Program-made: the position numbers and the translations under genes
Shown here: positions 33,301-47,900 of the stretch, piece after piece
Position numbering within the stretch: the first letter of the stretch is position 1
Layout of the letters: each line of letters starts with the position of its first letter
Notes under the pieces: generated by a model
Told to the model about the DNA's origin: nothing
What the model saw: only the letters and a program-made list of their open reading frames with translations
Database searches by the model: none
Source: Diphasiastrum complanatum
Lineage: Eukaryota; Streptophyta; Lycopodiopsida; Lycopodiales; Lycopodiaceae
DNA length: 64,000 nucleotides
Assembly (NCBI GenBank): GCA_029204225.1
Contig: CM055111.1
Coordinates: 22,277,355 to 22,341,354 of the forward strand
Direction: 5' to 3'

Positions 33301-36300
33301 GAAGCAATATGGTTACGAAGGATTCTACATGATTTGCATATGGTACAGGATACACCTACAATACTTCAGTGTATTTGGAGTGGTGAAGTGGAGCTTATCT
33401 ATTTCCCTACAAAAGAGCAAGTTGTGGATATCTTTACCAAAGGACTTGGCAAAGAAAAATTTCAAAACTTTAGAGAACTTCTAGGAGTAATAGATAACAA
33501 AGTAAACATTAAGGGGGAGTGTTAGGAAGTAATGTTTATTTTGTACCCCTTAATGATAGTTTGGCCATTCTTGCATGCTATTACAGGGGTCATTACTATT
33601 TATGGTAAGTTGGTTTTTAGTCATGCATGTAGGTAGATACACTACTACTAGAATAGGGCTTGGTTTTACCACTTAGAAATACATCTCTTTACCCAAAATA
33701 GGTAGTAATAATAGCAATTAGCTTTTTGTCTTTAGCTATTTGCTTTATGCTTTTCACATAGACTAGAGAAAGTATTTAAGTAGGCGGGCACCCCACCACA
33801 ATTTCATTCCAATGTTGTAGAGCTTTGCTCAATTCTTCTATAATTTGAGTTCTCTTTAATCTCTATATTGATCTTGATTTGTGTGTGCTAATAGGACTAG
33901 TTAACTCCATCTAGGATTTGTAGATCAAATTCTGACAGAGGGAGGTGGGGAAGATCTTGCAGGTGATTCTTGATAGTGTGTGATGCCCATCTCTAGGTGC
34001 AATGTGACTCATAGAGTCACTAGAGCCATGGCCAGAGAGGACGAATGTGCTAGACCGAGGCTGGCTGTCCGTTGGTACTAGTGGCAGAGGGAGAGGCAGA
34101 GAGCATCCACGTGGTATCTCCTCTATAGAGAGCGAAAATGAGGGATCCAAAGAGATACCAAGTAGCACAAGGCACGTTGGTTGTTGGATATAGAAACTTG
34201 CAGAGTAGGTGTCTTTGCTTCCTCTTTGACAAACATGGACTCAATTTTTCCAAAGGCTGAGAATGATGCATAGATATGTTATTGAGGTTTTCAAACATTG
34301 TACGTTTCATGAGCATTATTGACTTGGGCTACCATTATTAAAGCCACTTTTGTATAGGCCTTGGGCTATGGGCTTTTATGATATTTGGTTTGTATTTTCG
34401 TTGACTTATGGAGCTCCTATCCAATGTCAATTTGATTGCAATATGAATTGCAATAGTTAATTGCTTCTATTCTTTTAAATTCATGACTTCATTTAAGATT
34501 CAATGGTTGTAAGTTTGTCTACTTTCGTTATGGATTATGGATGTTAGGGCCATCAAATACCTATAAGCAGGCCCTTAGACACAATGATAATTCACATGGA
34601 TTGGATATAGGACAGCTATACCATTGGGCATTGATTCAATGAAGGTCCCAATCGAATCGAATTAGCCTGATCAAAGAAAGGAGAGCGAAGAATATCTCTA
34701 AAACAAATCCAATTTTCAAAAGGAAAAAAACTTGAACAGAAAAATTGTATGCCCTTATTTATTTTTCCAGTTTGAACTGCTATTGGTTTGAAACAATTTG
34801 AGATTTGAACCACAATTTGAGGAAACATTGCATAGAAAGTGATTTCTCTTTTCCTATGCTGGCCAATTGACGACTTACAAGCTCCATTTTCTACATAATG
34901 TTGTTTCTTTTTTTGAATACTAAATTTGATAAAATTTCAAGTTCCATTGCAAGCTGTATCAGTTTAGACACCACACAAGCATAAAGTTACATTATAAACA
35001 AGAGGAAAGATGCATAGAATGAAGACAAAGGACATTTAATTTACTGTGTAAACTTATAAGAAAAGTGTCATTGCATAAAAGGGTAAGCATCAGCTCTTCC
35101 TTTCTGCAACTCCATTTTGTTGAGGCGTCTCCGTTCTTGCAAATTCAATCTTTATACCATGATCCTTGCAAAACACCTGAAATTCCGTAGAAAGATACTC
35201 TTCCCCTTTGTCTGAGCGAAGTATCTTGATTTGTCTATCTATTTCTTTCTCCACCTGTGTCTTAAACCATGTGAACTACTTGAATGCTTCACCCTTATTC
35301 TTGAGAAAATAAGTCCATGGCTTTCTAGAATAGTCATCAACAAACACCATAAAGTAACTTGCACACCCATAAGAAATATGTATGAACAAGTTCTAGAACG
35401 TTTCTCGCCCTGAATGTACTAGACGGAAATTTCGTCATATGATGTTTTCCTAAGATACATCCCTCACAAACCTTGTGATCAGAAACAACTTGAGATAAAC
35501 CTGTAACCATGTTGTATTTTCTCAAGGCTTGTAGACTTTTGTAATTCAGATGTCCCCAAACCTTTCATGCCATAACTTACTCACTTATCCAATATCTAAT
35601 TGCAATATATATGTCGTCAAGGAAGGTGAAGACTTTGTTGTTATTGTGCTCTATGTGGATGACTTACTCATCACCGGAAGCAATAAGAAACTTATTGCTT
35701 GTGTTTAAAAATCTTTCTAGTGAGTTTGAAATGAAAGATTTGATTTGCTGCACTATTGCCTAGTGTCGGGATTCAATGTGAATTAGCCGAAACATTCACA
35801 ATGAATTAAGTGGTTAATGTTCTATGAACAATCACAAATTATGCATACAAGTGGAAGCAAAGTAGGATACCAATGGAGACAAATCTCTATACAAAGAATG
35901 TATGTACATAAGCATTGCCACTCTCTCTAGTCTCTCCAGCTTCTTCAGGCTCTTCCTCCTCTTCAGCCTCTTCGGGCTCTTCCTCCCTTTCTTCAGCAGA
36001 AAGAGGGCGCCTACTTATACTAGTAGAGATAGAGAAATCCAAAGGCCAGTGGTTCCCAATGTGGAATATCCAAAAGCCAACAACCAACAACCATGTGTTA
36101 CATAGGAGTTACAAAAGCAAATGAAAAAAGCCTTGGCATTGGACAGCCAAGTGCTAATTGGAGAAGAAGGTCACTTGTCCCATGGACCCCCCATTATGAG
36201 TTGGGCCCCTCCAAACTTGAGTACATGGACCAAAAGTTAAAAAAATGCTCCTTGGGTATTCAAAACCATATACATTGCCCAAACTTCATTAAATATGGCA

Positions 36301-39300
36301 TTAACGGGAGAAAGTGCACAATGGAGAGATTGAGATAATGTATTGCGACGCCAACAATGAGATTGATGTTATCTTTACTAAACCACTTAGTAAAGATAAG
36401 TTTGAGAAGTTTAGAACATTGTTACGTGCTAGCTTAAATAAAATGGCCATTAAGGGGCGGTGTTGAAGAGTAATGTCTATTTTACCCCTTTGGCTAAGCA
36501 CTAATGTTGTTATAATTTATACATTACTCATCGAGCCCACTTGGCCAAGTATGGTTGACACCTCTACTTTCCATGCATGTACATGCGGTGCTTGCCTCAC
36601 AGGGAGTTGGAGGACCCATGGCCTCCTCTCTCTCTCTAACATTTCATTTCTTCTAATAACTTTTGGTGTTGTGTGCATAGAACCCACGGTTCCAAGAACT
36701 GCGGGTCTTGGGAACCGTGGGGTGAACCATACCACGGTTCATGAACCGTGGTACGGTTCATGTAATTGATTAATTTTTTTTTCTTTGGGTTTTTCCTCCC
36801 AAAACTCATGGTAAAAATATAAAAAATCAATTAATTAATTAACTCACAGTTCACCACGGTTCTTGGAACCAAACATTGTGAACCGTACGGTTCACTGTAC
36901 GGTTCCAAGAACCGTGGTGAACCATCCATGGTTCACGGGAACTATGGTTGTGAGGTGCTTATGCTATTCTCCTTGTACTTGATGGTTTCCATAGCTAAGT
37001 TTCTCAAGCTCTCTTGGTTGATCTATTATTGGAGTTAAGATACTCCATAGCTAGGTCTTGCAATTCATGAAGGAGTACTTATGCTCAGGTTTCCGAATGT
37101 CTCTCAAAGCCTGCTGGTGCGCTCTTGCTCAATAATCACTTTGCACAAGGCAATGCCCTGTATCTTGGCATCAAGCCGTGTAAGCCCCAACAAATGCAAC
37201 TTGACCCTTGTGAAGTTATCGAAGTAAGTCCACAATGAAGGCAGTGCCATCTCTGTGCTTCCGATATAAAAGAGGCGACCCCATCCCCATCCCCATCCCG
37301 CAACTCTACCCCCTCCCAGATTCCTTGTGCAGACTCGATCAACATGGCAAAAGACCAAAGTCATGAAATGTAGGAAAAAATCCCTGCACCTCAAAATTGT
37401 GCAAAAGAACCGCAAGTTAAGGTAGTTAGCTCTAACACAATCAGTCTTACCTACAGAAGTTGCCCAAAAAACTCTGTTTTCTGTTTTCTTTCTCCGTAGT
37501 CATCAACACCGGCGGCAGCTGCTGGCAATTGCTTTCTCCCTGAAGTTGTTCCATTAGAGCCCTCACACATTGTAATCTAATGCCTGTATGCTAATCTTTT
37601 GGTGTTTCTTTGTTGTTGTAACTATGTCTAACAGATGTAGAATATCAATAAGCATTCTTGATGCCTTGTATTTTATGCTAATTGCATCATAATCGACTTC
37701 ATTTTTGTTCTGCTATTCACATATATATGAGTCTATTTTCAATAGTTTCTTCTACCTTGGTATGTTAATCATAATCAAGTCTATCAAGAGTGCCTGAGGA
37801 AAAAATTATAGTTCTCTTATGTTTGCCTGTGTCTAATTATCAGTGCTGGCTTGCAGGCGTTGTGGTGAGCTTTGCAATTGCAGGCCTGGTTTGCTTCTTG
37901 AATGCCCTTTGCTACGCAGAGTTGTCTTCTCGATTCCCAGCGATAGTGGGGGGTGCATATCTCTATGCACATTCAACATTCAATGAGCTTATTGCATTTA
38001 TTGTGTTTTGTCATCTTATGCTTGACTATCACATTGGGGCAGCAAGTATAGCCCGTAGTCTTGCAAGCTACCTGGCATCGCTATTTATAACCTTCCCTGC
38101 TGTGAATTCATGGTGGCCTGCGTGGATGGGTCCTGGGGGCCAGGAGTTGCTTGGGGGATGGTTATCAATAAACATCTTAGCACCAGTCCTCCTCATAGGG
38201 ATATCAAGTGTACTTTGCCTTGGTGTACGAGAATCGGCCACGATGAATGGAGTAATGACTGCTACAAAGGTCAATCAATTATCAATTTGCTCAAATTCAA
38301 ACTGAAAGTAGCCTGCTTTGTCATTAAGGTTTTTGGTATAGAACCTTGGGGAAATTTACACTATAGTGATTAGTTCTTCGATCTTGGCTTCATTTTGTAA
38401 GGCTTCTAGTTGTTATGTTAGCCTGGCAATACATCAGTGATATCTCAAAGCGAGGCAGCTTAGTTCATGAATAAAACATCAATTTCTTTCCTGCAATGAA
38501 AATTCTCTTTTTATTTCAACATGCATGAATAAGGAAGATTCACTTGATATCTGGATGCGTTCCTAAAAGCTTTTCAACCACATACAAAAATAACTTCGCT
38601 CTTTCACAGATTTTCTGGAGGAATTTTTTTTTCCTTCTCACCCAGTTTCTCCATTATCATGAGACAAAATTGTGCCCTCATTGTTCCTTAAGTATTATGC
38701 GACTATCTTCTTTGTGTGCTCTCACCTTTTGAAAGTTGAAGACACCTTCTGTTGGTTCACATAAAAGTCTGAGTGTCGTCATCGGTAAACGACATGTTTT
38801 GGCTTTCACAAACAGGTTTGCATCATTCTGCTAGTGGTTGCCGCAGGGTCATGGAAGATTGAACCTACCAATTGGATTCCATTTGCCCCAAATGGACTGA
38901 CAGCAATTATAACGGGTTCCACAGTTGTCTTTTTTGCCTACATTGGGTTTGATGCTGTTGCAAACAGTGCAGAAGAAAGTAAAAGGCCAGAGGTACGTTT
39001 CTTGCATTCAAAAGTACATCAATGTTGCTATGAATATGCCATCTGACTTGTGGTCAAGGAATATGCTTGCTGGTTCGAATCACATTTGGAATTGCTTGCA
39101 GCGGGACTTGCCAATTGGCATTCTTGTGAGTCTGCTGGTTTGTGCGGTACTATACATCGCAGTGTGTCTCGTAATTACAGGGATGGTGCCATATCAGTTA
39201 CTTGGAGGAGATGCACCACTTTCCATGGCATTCTCTGCAAAGGGCCTCGTGTTCATCAGTGTTTTGATTGATATTGGTGCAATTGCTGGTCTTACTACTA

Positions 39301-40357
39301 CAGTTCTTATTGGACTATATGTCCAGGTTCGTTGTCTGGCATATTATCCTGAACAGTAATAAGCTTGATCAAGCTGATCTTCTATTATTAATAAAGCTAT
39401 CATCTTTGGTGCAATCTGACTATGGAGAGATACTCGTACTGCAGTCACGACTGTATCTAGGACTGGGACGTGATGGGCTGCTACCCTCCATTTTTGCAAA
39501 TATACATCCCAAGTACCATACTCCTTTGTGGGGACAGATTTGGGTTGGATTAGTAGCAGGTGTCTTGTCTCTCTTCATCGATGTCAGCCATCTTTCTCAT
39601 ATTCTTTCAGTTGGTGCTCTGGTAAGTTTCAACAAAATTGAACTTATCCTGATTCACCTGATGCAAGATAAGATGAGTTAGATCCTCTATTAAGCTGATG
39701 TAATCGGATGGCTCTGTACTAGACAAATTTTGGTAGCCAAGCGAACTTACATAATATCATTTGTGTACAGACAGGCTACTCTGTTGTCTGTGCGTGTGTG
39801 ATTGTGCTACGTCTTCCATTGGAACAACAGGCAGGAGATGAACTCCATACTCTTATTTCTAGAAAAAGATCAAAGGCTGTGCTTGGGATTATTTTGGTAG
39901 CTTGCTTCAGTTTCATAACAGGATTATTTTTTCGTGCAAAGCTCCATCCCATCTTTTCAGCTGTTGGAATTTTGTTGGCAGCATTCTCTGCAACGCCTGT
40001 TTATCTACATCAGGTATTCAACATTATCTTGCTGTTTATTGAGTGCCACCTTATAGCATAATCAGTACTGCCATAGCTATTAATTTAATTTTAAGGTCGA
40101 GACTTTTAATGAAGAGTTGGATGTCGTTTCACTTAGAAAAAAAGAAATTGTAGTTTTTTTCAAATGTGAATCTGGACCAGTGAAGGATATTGAATGCAAT
40201 GGCTGGGATCAATCTCGTTGGGGCTAGCACACGTATCTTGCTTTGATTTGGGATCCGTTGAGATGTCAGTGTACTGTATGGGGCCCTATCTTTGAAACAC
40301 TAGGTGAAACAGACTCTTTCCATGCGTGAACAAGGAGGCACGCGTGAGTGACGAGGT

Positions 40358-40396
<39 letters not shown>

Positions 40397-41865
40397 ATTT
40401 ATTAATGTCCTCGAAATACCCCAAGGTACATATGACTAATAAAAGGTATATATCAAGTGTGCACATTAGGAGCTTAAAAGCTCAATCATATAAAAGAAAC
40501 AATAACTGCAAATATAGAAACTGCATGTGGCTGGCATAGTCGTAGTCCATCATCCTAAAAAAGTAAATGTCCGACTACCTGGAAAAATATGGAGTATAGT
40601 ATGCTGTGAAACTATCGCTGAATGTGCTGCAGACCTAACCGGGAAACCGTTGCCTGCCTCATACTGGGACAAGAGAATACAACACTCAAGTATGTGTAAG
40701 AGTCAATTACCTCAAGTGGATGACCATCCCCAAAAAGCTCCTACCGTATCATGAAGGATCTAGAGGTGTTAAACACCATAAATTTGGTCTTGGCCACATT
40801 CACTGACAATCCCCACTGTATACAAAAAGAATGAAGCACATTCAAATGCCGCTGCAGGCCCTCTCTCGTCCGCGAAAGTAAAACCACATCATCCACATAT
40901 AACATAATAGCAATAATGAGGTCACCCAATGTACATCCCTCCCCTCCAACACTCTGTATAACCTGCTTAAGCTCGTCTATGTATAAACCAAAGAGTGTAG
41001 GTGAAAGTGGACATCCCTGCTTAACCCCAATCATACTATCCACCTTTGGCGATACAAACCCTGATACTCAGATCCAGCCAATAACTCGCCTATACAAAGC
41101 CACAATTGCTTGTATGATGTCCTCCTGAAAGCCATGGTCTCGAAGCCTCTATATCAGTAAATGTCTAGGTATAGAATCAAAGGCTTTGCGGAAATCCACA
41201 AAGAAGCAGAATACACGCTCTCCTGGCTCTAGCCTCCTCAATGATGGATCTCAAAGTAAAGATATGATCCGATGTAGTATATCCTGTTTGAAACCAGCCT
41301 GACCTATGGCATGAAGTGCTCAAGTGTTCATCTCTGCGCTGATCTTTGACTGAAGAATAGAGCCATAAACCTTGGTAAAGAGGTTCATGATGGTACGATA
41401 GTTGTTGACTTTCATAGGATCATCAACTTTATGGATAGGATGAATAAGGTTTGTGGACGACGGGGAGGGGAAACCAGATGTGATAGCACAATTAAACAAG
41501 ACAGAGAGGAAAGGAGAGAGGATGTTAGCATCATATTTCAGAAGATCATCAATGTTCTTAGGTGTATGGGAGTGTAATCGTTTGATGTCCTCTTCAACCA
41601 TGTCTGGGGAGAATATATCAAAAGCGTCTACAGATAAGGGCGTGGGAAGTGGAGGCACATCAGAGCTGGTGTACAAGGAAGTGGCATAGGTTACCCAAGT
41701 GCTAAGATTTGTAATCTAGGGTGGACGTGCTCATGGGAGAAATTTCTTCCAAAAGGATCTCGAAGAGGAACTAAAAGAGAAGGCCTATGATCTTCTTGCC
41801 TTGGGGCGAATCTCATATGCAATTTTCTTCTTTCAAGTGGTTCTATGGTAGACACAAGATAATTC

Positions 41866-41923
<58 letters not shown>

Positions 41924-44900
41924 TGTTACACCTGATTTTCGAGATGTTGGATTTTAGCTGAAGTAGCGATTTGAGAAGAAGCTTCACTTTCTATAACTGC
42001 AACATCGTTCTTGAGTTCTTGAATGGAAGTATCCAACTTCTGAAGATGCGATTGCACCACTAGAAGCAGAGAATCATGAGAAGCCAGCTGCTCTCTGTGA
42101 TTGTTAAGGTATTCAAATAGATAGAGTTGATCATCCCGAAGAAGTTTGACCAAGGCATATGGAGGGAAAGAAACAGGTGCTTCTAGAGCGTCTAGAGTCA
42201 AGGGAATAGCTACAGTAGTTTCACTATTATCAAGAATAGGGTTTGATGGGGAGATAGGAACTGCAACAAGCATAGAAGGAGAAGGGTAGGCGGATCTGGC
42301 TGTAAGGAAGATGCTGAAGCGATGCTGGAAACGGAGGATGGTTCAGGAGTAAAGGCAACGGCTCCTTTGTGACGTGGCATATCTTATTGCGATGGAGGAG
42401 GGCGCTCAAACCTACAAAATATAGATCAGCAATAGCGAGGGCACACCTGCAGCGGCAGGGCACCAGTGGTGGACAGCGATGGAGCAGTTGCGATGGGCAG
42501 CGATGGAGTAGATCCACAGCAACAGTGTAGAGCAGTGATGGAGGGACAGGTTAGAGTAGCGATGGAGGGCCAACAGCTCAGGGTAGAGCAACGATGGAGG
42601 CCCAGCAGGGCAGCGATGGAGGGTCAGCAGCAACAGCGATGGAGGGCGCCCACAGCAGAGCGATGGAGGCATCCGCCATCCCTAGCGGCCAGCTTGAATC
42701 AATCCAGTAAGTTGGGACCTCTTACTGCTCATCTAGCAACCAAGATGCATGCTCGCATTGTTGAAAATATCTGAGCTAGTCCTCCTAAAAAGCTGAGATA
42801 AGCAATTCATCAAAATATGCTCTTCGCAATGTTCACTCCTAAGCCCCATTTGGTACAATAGGCTTGTAGACAATCCCTGTAAGCCCTCTCTAGTCGGGGG
42901 GAGACTAGCACCACATCATTAGGGCTAGTCTGCAACCAGATTCACCACATTGTGAAATCTCCAACTTTTTTAATATATAATCCAAAGAGGACAGATGAAA
43001 GATAGCAACCTTGCTTCACCCCAATAGTGCTCCAATAATGCTCAAAAATATCACTATCATGCTGAAAATGCCATCACAGCTAGGATGATCGTGGTATGTC
43101 TGTGGAAATGCCACGATCATGAAGCCTTTGAATGACCAAGGAATATGGGACAGAGTCAAGTGCTTTCCTGAAGTCCACAAAACAACAATGAACCCGCTCT
43201 ACACTATGCCTAGCTCCTTGATAAGAGCCTGAATAGTGGGCTCTGAATCCTGCTTGACACAAAGCACACAATCTCCTAGACTCAACCTTAGAATTCACTA
43301 TTGACGAAAGGATTTTACTAGATAGCTTTGTGAGAACATGGCCAATCATGATAGTGTGATAGTTACTAGGAATCATGGGGTCACCATTTTTGTGAACAGC
43401 GTGGATGATATTGGTACACCAGGAGGATGGGAAACTAGCGAGAACAGGATGATTGAGGAGAGTGGCCAAGATGAGAGAAAGTAAATCAGTAGCATGGATC
43501 AATAGCTCACATTCAAGGTCCTCAATGTCTCTCGCTCTATGGTTCTTTAGTCTCTTCATGCTAGTCCCATATCAGATGTGAAGAAACGTGAACTCAGATG
43601 GACGGGGGGGAAATAGAGATGGGTGAGTCGGCAGGTACGATGTATAGTGTGGTAGCATACTCCAAGAGGGGAGGTGGGGCACGAGGGATGGGTGGGGCAC
43701 GCATTTCGCCCCTCTACAGTGGTTGTTATTAATATTCTTGCATGTCGATTTTCCATCTTGCATGTTGGATCTTAGGATTGCATTACATGTATTCCTATTG
43801 TTTTCAAGCTACTGTAGATCAATATTGAGTTGCTTGTTACACGCATGTTGATTTTCTTGTGTTTTCTTGAAGTGTAAAATTTGCAAATTCTTTTGTGTTA
43901 ATCCATCAATTTCCGACAAGCTTGTGCTACATTGGTACCGGAGCCTCGTTGTAACAGGAACCTCGTCAGGATTGATCGACATACACTTTTATGATTTTTG
44001 ATTGAAAAATTAGTTTTTTTCTGATTTTTTTTAGGGTGCTGGTTAGATCTGAAAACTTCAGATTTTGCATACCCTTGGCTGATCCGATTAAAGCAAATTT
44101 TTAGGTATTGATTCCTTGCTACCAGGCACCAAGAATAGAATCAATTTCACTTGAATCTAACACTGTTTGAGCAACTTATTGCAAATTTTCAGAATCCAGG
44201 CTGATTCTAGCTGGAGGAAAAAATCTGGGCAGCCTACGGAACTCCCCGACACATAAATTTGTTCCCCTTGGCATAGGCCTTAACCAGTCGCCCTTTGGTA
44301 AAACTCTGATGAAGCTGGATTGTCCAACGACCTTTGTGTTAGTTTCAAGAAAAGTAACACAAATTTTTTGTTGTTTGATTTTGATTTTCGATCAGAGAAT
44401 CTGATTCGTACCAGTCCGCTACGGTAGCTTGATATGCTTAATATTCGGTCTAAGTTTCATATTTATTTGAGTCATTGTGTGCTGCCCACTCACCAAATTT
44501 TTCAGATTGAATTTTTGATGTAGCATGTTCGTGTCTACCCAACTAGAAGAACTCTGGCATCAATTGGCAAAAGCTCAAGCTATGGTTGAAGAATTGCAAT
44601 TACGAATCCACTTGATGGAAAACAAAAAAAAAGAGAAAACGGAAGGGCTCCAACCACTATTTAAGAGACCTCCCGCATCGAGAAGCTCGAACTGCATGGA
44701 GAAAGTTAAGAAGACCAAGGCTCTTGCTCAACTTGATGAAGAATCTGACAACAAGACATTGGGGGCCTTCTTGCAAAGAATCAAGAAGCTGGACACATGA
44801 AGAACGTACAACTCAAAGCTAGTTGTTGTGTCAAGATCTGTTTTGATATGAATACATTAAGCTGAAATTTTTCTTCATGTGAGGAATGAATTGTTAAGTA

Positions 44901-47900
44901 GATAAAACTAGTATAATTTCGATATTGGGTTTATCTGAGCTAATTTAGGAATATCATTATTCCTTATGATTTAATGTAAAGTTTCTCGAACATACTATAT
45001 AATATCGGTCACTCATTGAAGTACTGATTACCCAAGAATCCCTAAAAAGGTTTGACAATTCTAAAAGTTCAAAGGACATAACATGATCTTCTTTTGAGTT
45101 AGTAAGAAGTAAGACTTTATCATGTGTGAATTAAAGAGCTATAGTGTTTTCCTTTTTATATAAAAAGAAAAAGGAAAAAAATAATGATAGGAAACGAAGA
45201 AAGATAGGAAAGATTAAGACATGTAAAGTTATTACATGCAAAGGAAGTTTTCCGGATCATGAACCAAGAACTTCATGGAAGATTCCTCGATATCCACAAA
45301 GCCTTTAACAATATCCCCCACCAAAACTGGTGGCAGTCCCACGACACCTCGTGAGATTTATCACTTCGGGCTTTGGTTGGCCTCTCTTCGAACCTTTATT
45401 AGGGGGTATTGAACCTTTTCCATGAATTCCAGGTGATCTGTATTGAAATCAGTCTTGTGCGGAAGAAAGCACTTATTCGTGCCGAAAATTCATTTCGAAG
45501 TCGTCCATGCTGTAATTCTGGACTCCCAAGATCCACCTAGCATCGTGGCTCGATAGTACAAACGCGCTATCGGCAATTGATCTTAAACCTTGTCGGACGC
45601 CATAGGGACATTTGGATCGAAAGCTAATGTTGGTAAGCAATCATCCCATCTTGTTGAAACGGACGCCAACTTGGTCAAGTCGCTTGCAAAAATAGCTGAC
45701 TGCCTAACGGTTGGATCTGGTGAAGACCTATATTCATAACCATAAGCTTGGAGGGCTCGGTTAAAGTCTACTGCAATCGACCACCAACTGTATTGTTGGT
45801 GAATTATGGGCCAATTTGGGGTATGGATGCTAATTTGATCCATTGGCACACCCAAATCTTTCCATTTATTCATGTGCGGCATAGGAACGTAGTAAGGATC
45901 CACCCGGAACCGGCAAGACTCGTTACATAACTCAATCTGGAGTCTTTTCAAATACTGTTCTCTGCCATGGTGGTTGCTCACCCAATGCGGGTAGCTTATC
46001 CAATTCTTTGTCGGCTTCAATCTCTGAAGTTTTGAGTTTGATCACCCAGCCACCCCTCGACGACTCATGTGGATGCTGATATAAAAATTTCTGGATCTGT
46101 TGTGGTGACTGGTTTCTGGAATAAGGGCCTTACTGTTGATGTAGATGGGCCCACTTTGGTATTCTGTGTTTCCGTAATTTCTTCGACTTCTGCCCCTTGA
46201 TCTATTCCAGTATCCTCTTGACCCTGATCTTGCTATGATGGCGAGAACGGAGGCATCAATGATACTTGAATCTGTAGGGTTGTCTCTAGGACCTGAGCGG
46301 TGGCTTTTTCGTATTCTTTGATGATGGACTTTGCCTTTGCCAACTCAGCCAATGCCGTTTGTTTGAATCTGTCAACTCGGCCCTGGAATTCAGCTAATGC
46401 GTTGTGATATGTCTTGACCTTTTTGAATAAATATTTGACCTCCTCTGGTGGAATAGGACGGTCTGGCGCTTCCGTTTGCAGATAAGTGTCTCGTTCAAGG
46501 GTGGTGGCATCCGATTCTCCTTGAATCCTTTCTCTATCAAGGTTTTCCATGTCCAGTTGCCCTTGTAGTAGCAACACTTGTTGTTTGGCTTCCTGAACTA
46601 CCCGATCAACTTGATCTTGCGCTGTTGTCAAAGTATTCTGGAGCGTGACCACAACCTTCCAAAGTGCCTGAAGATTGCTTGGCCTTTTTTAGCTCCGCTT
46701 TTGACTTTTCTTCGTGCTGTTTGGAGATCTTAAGCTCCCGTTTCAGCTGGATAACCTTCTGGCTGATTAGAGTGTTTTCAGATCCCAATTCGGAGATGCA
46801 CTTCTCCATGGAGGTCTTCTCATCAATCATGGTCTGGATCACTCGCGCAAGGTGTGAAACTAAACCCAGTGCGTCACCAGATCCAAGGGTGTGGTAGTAG
46901 TAGTAGGAGGAGGAACAATAGATCCTGGAGTTTGTCTTGATTGGCCTTGACTCCTTGCCTATGGATCTTCCTCTTCAAAGACATCTTCGCCCTCATAACC
47001 ATCCGACACTGTGGCATCGAACTGCTTTGAGGATACAACCGCATGAACGATTCGTATCGTATCTGGTGCCTGATGTTGTGGATCTGCTTGTTGATCTGTG
47101 TTGCGGAATCAAAAGTTTCAAGAGTTTCATGGAATTGTTCGAATCCCATTCCAGGGGATTTTGGTTCAAAGGGTGGACTCATGGGCATCACAAATCGTTC
47201 ATCTGCCCCTAGGGGATCGGAATCATCGAACAAATTCATAAACTGCTGAGTGCTCGGTGAGATAGCTCTGGTTTGTAGGAGTGAGGCGGCTTGGGCTGCT
47301 GAAATTGGTACAATAGATCCAATTGTCACAGATGGCCCTTGTGAGGAATCAGTGGCTAGGGAAGCTTCAGTGGCTGATGGGATAGGTAGTGCAGTGCGAG
47401 TGTCAGCGGGGGGTGGTAGCGCAATTGACGATGGTTGCCGAGTGCGACAACGAGACGCGGGAGGCGAGTCAGGAATGACATTCTTGCTGCGTACCGGTCT
47501 ACGACACTGTGAGCTGGATGCCTGGCGGGAGGATTCGGCTGGTGCTACTTCCTAGGTGGCTAGCACTGACTCAGCACAAAATCCGTGGATCTTATTATCT
47601 AGGTACGCTACGGCTAAGGAGGACAGAAGAGAGCCAACAACGAACTATTGTTTGGTGTTACCCTTAATGGCTCTCTTTAGCTCCCCAAAGGCCGTTTTGT
47701 ACCAGTCATAAGGTTCCAAGGTTCCCTTATCTAACTTATATGATGGAGGATCTGGGACGAGATCCTTTCCTTCCTGAGATTGCCAACCATCAGGAAGTTG
47801 TTCAGTAACTGGGCTGCGGCCTGGAGTCCTGGATCTTTGATGGCCCCTACCAGGTAACCATCATAAAGTTCGATAGTGGTATCAATAAATGGCTTGATGG

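Larger units (their letters stand above)
32411..33940 (+). mobile_element. Copia element 5, 3' part with large RT deletion
   Basis: It contains the integrase end, a foldback junction, the RT C-terminus and RNase H, a polypurine tract (ttaagggggag at 33509-33519) and a probable 3' LTR (33520 to about 33937). The 190 bp between the short copia and the integrase (32221-32410) shows no recognisable domain. Confidence 0.7.

Noticed and set aside
35887-36124. Glu/Ala- or Ser-rich open frames
   Set aside because: They come from a TCTTCC simple-sequence stretch inside an insertion in a copia remnant.
37104-37415. Open frames on the - strand near the end of intron 1
   Set aside because: The composition (Gly/Asp runs from ccccatcc repeats) and lack of any known motif give no support for a gene.
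42412-42774. Open frames rich in Gln/Gly/Met or in Leu/His/Pro across the minisatellite
   Set aside because: They arise from the GATGGAG tandem repeat and have no recognisable domain.
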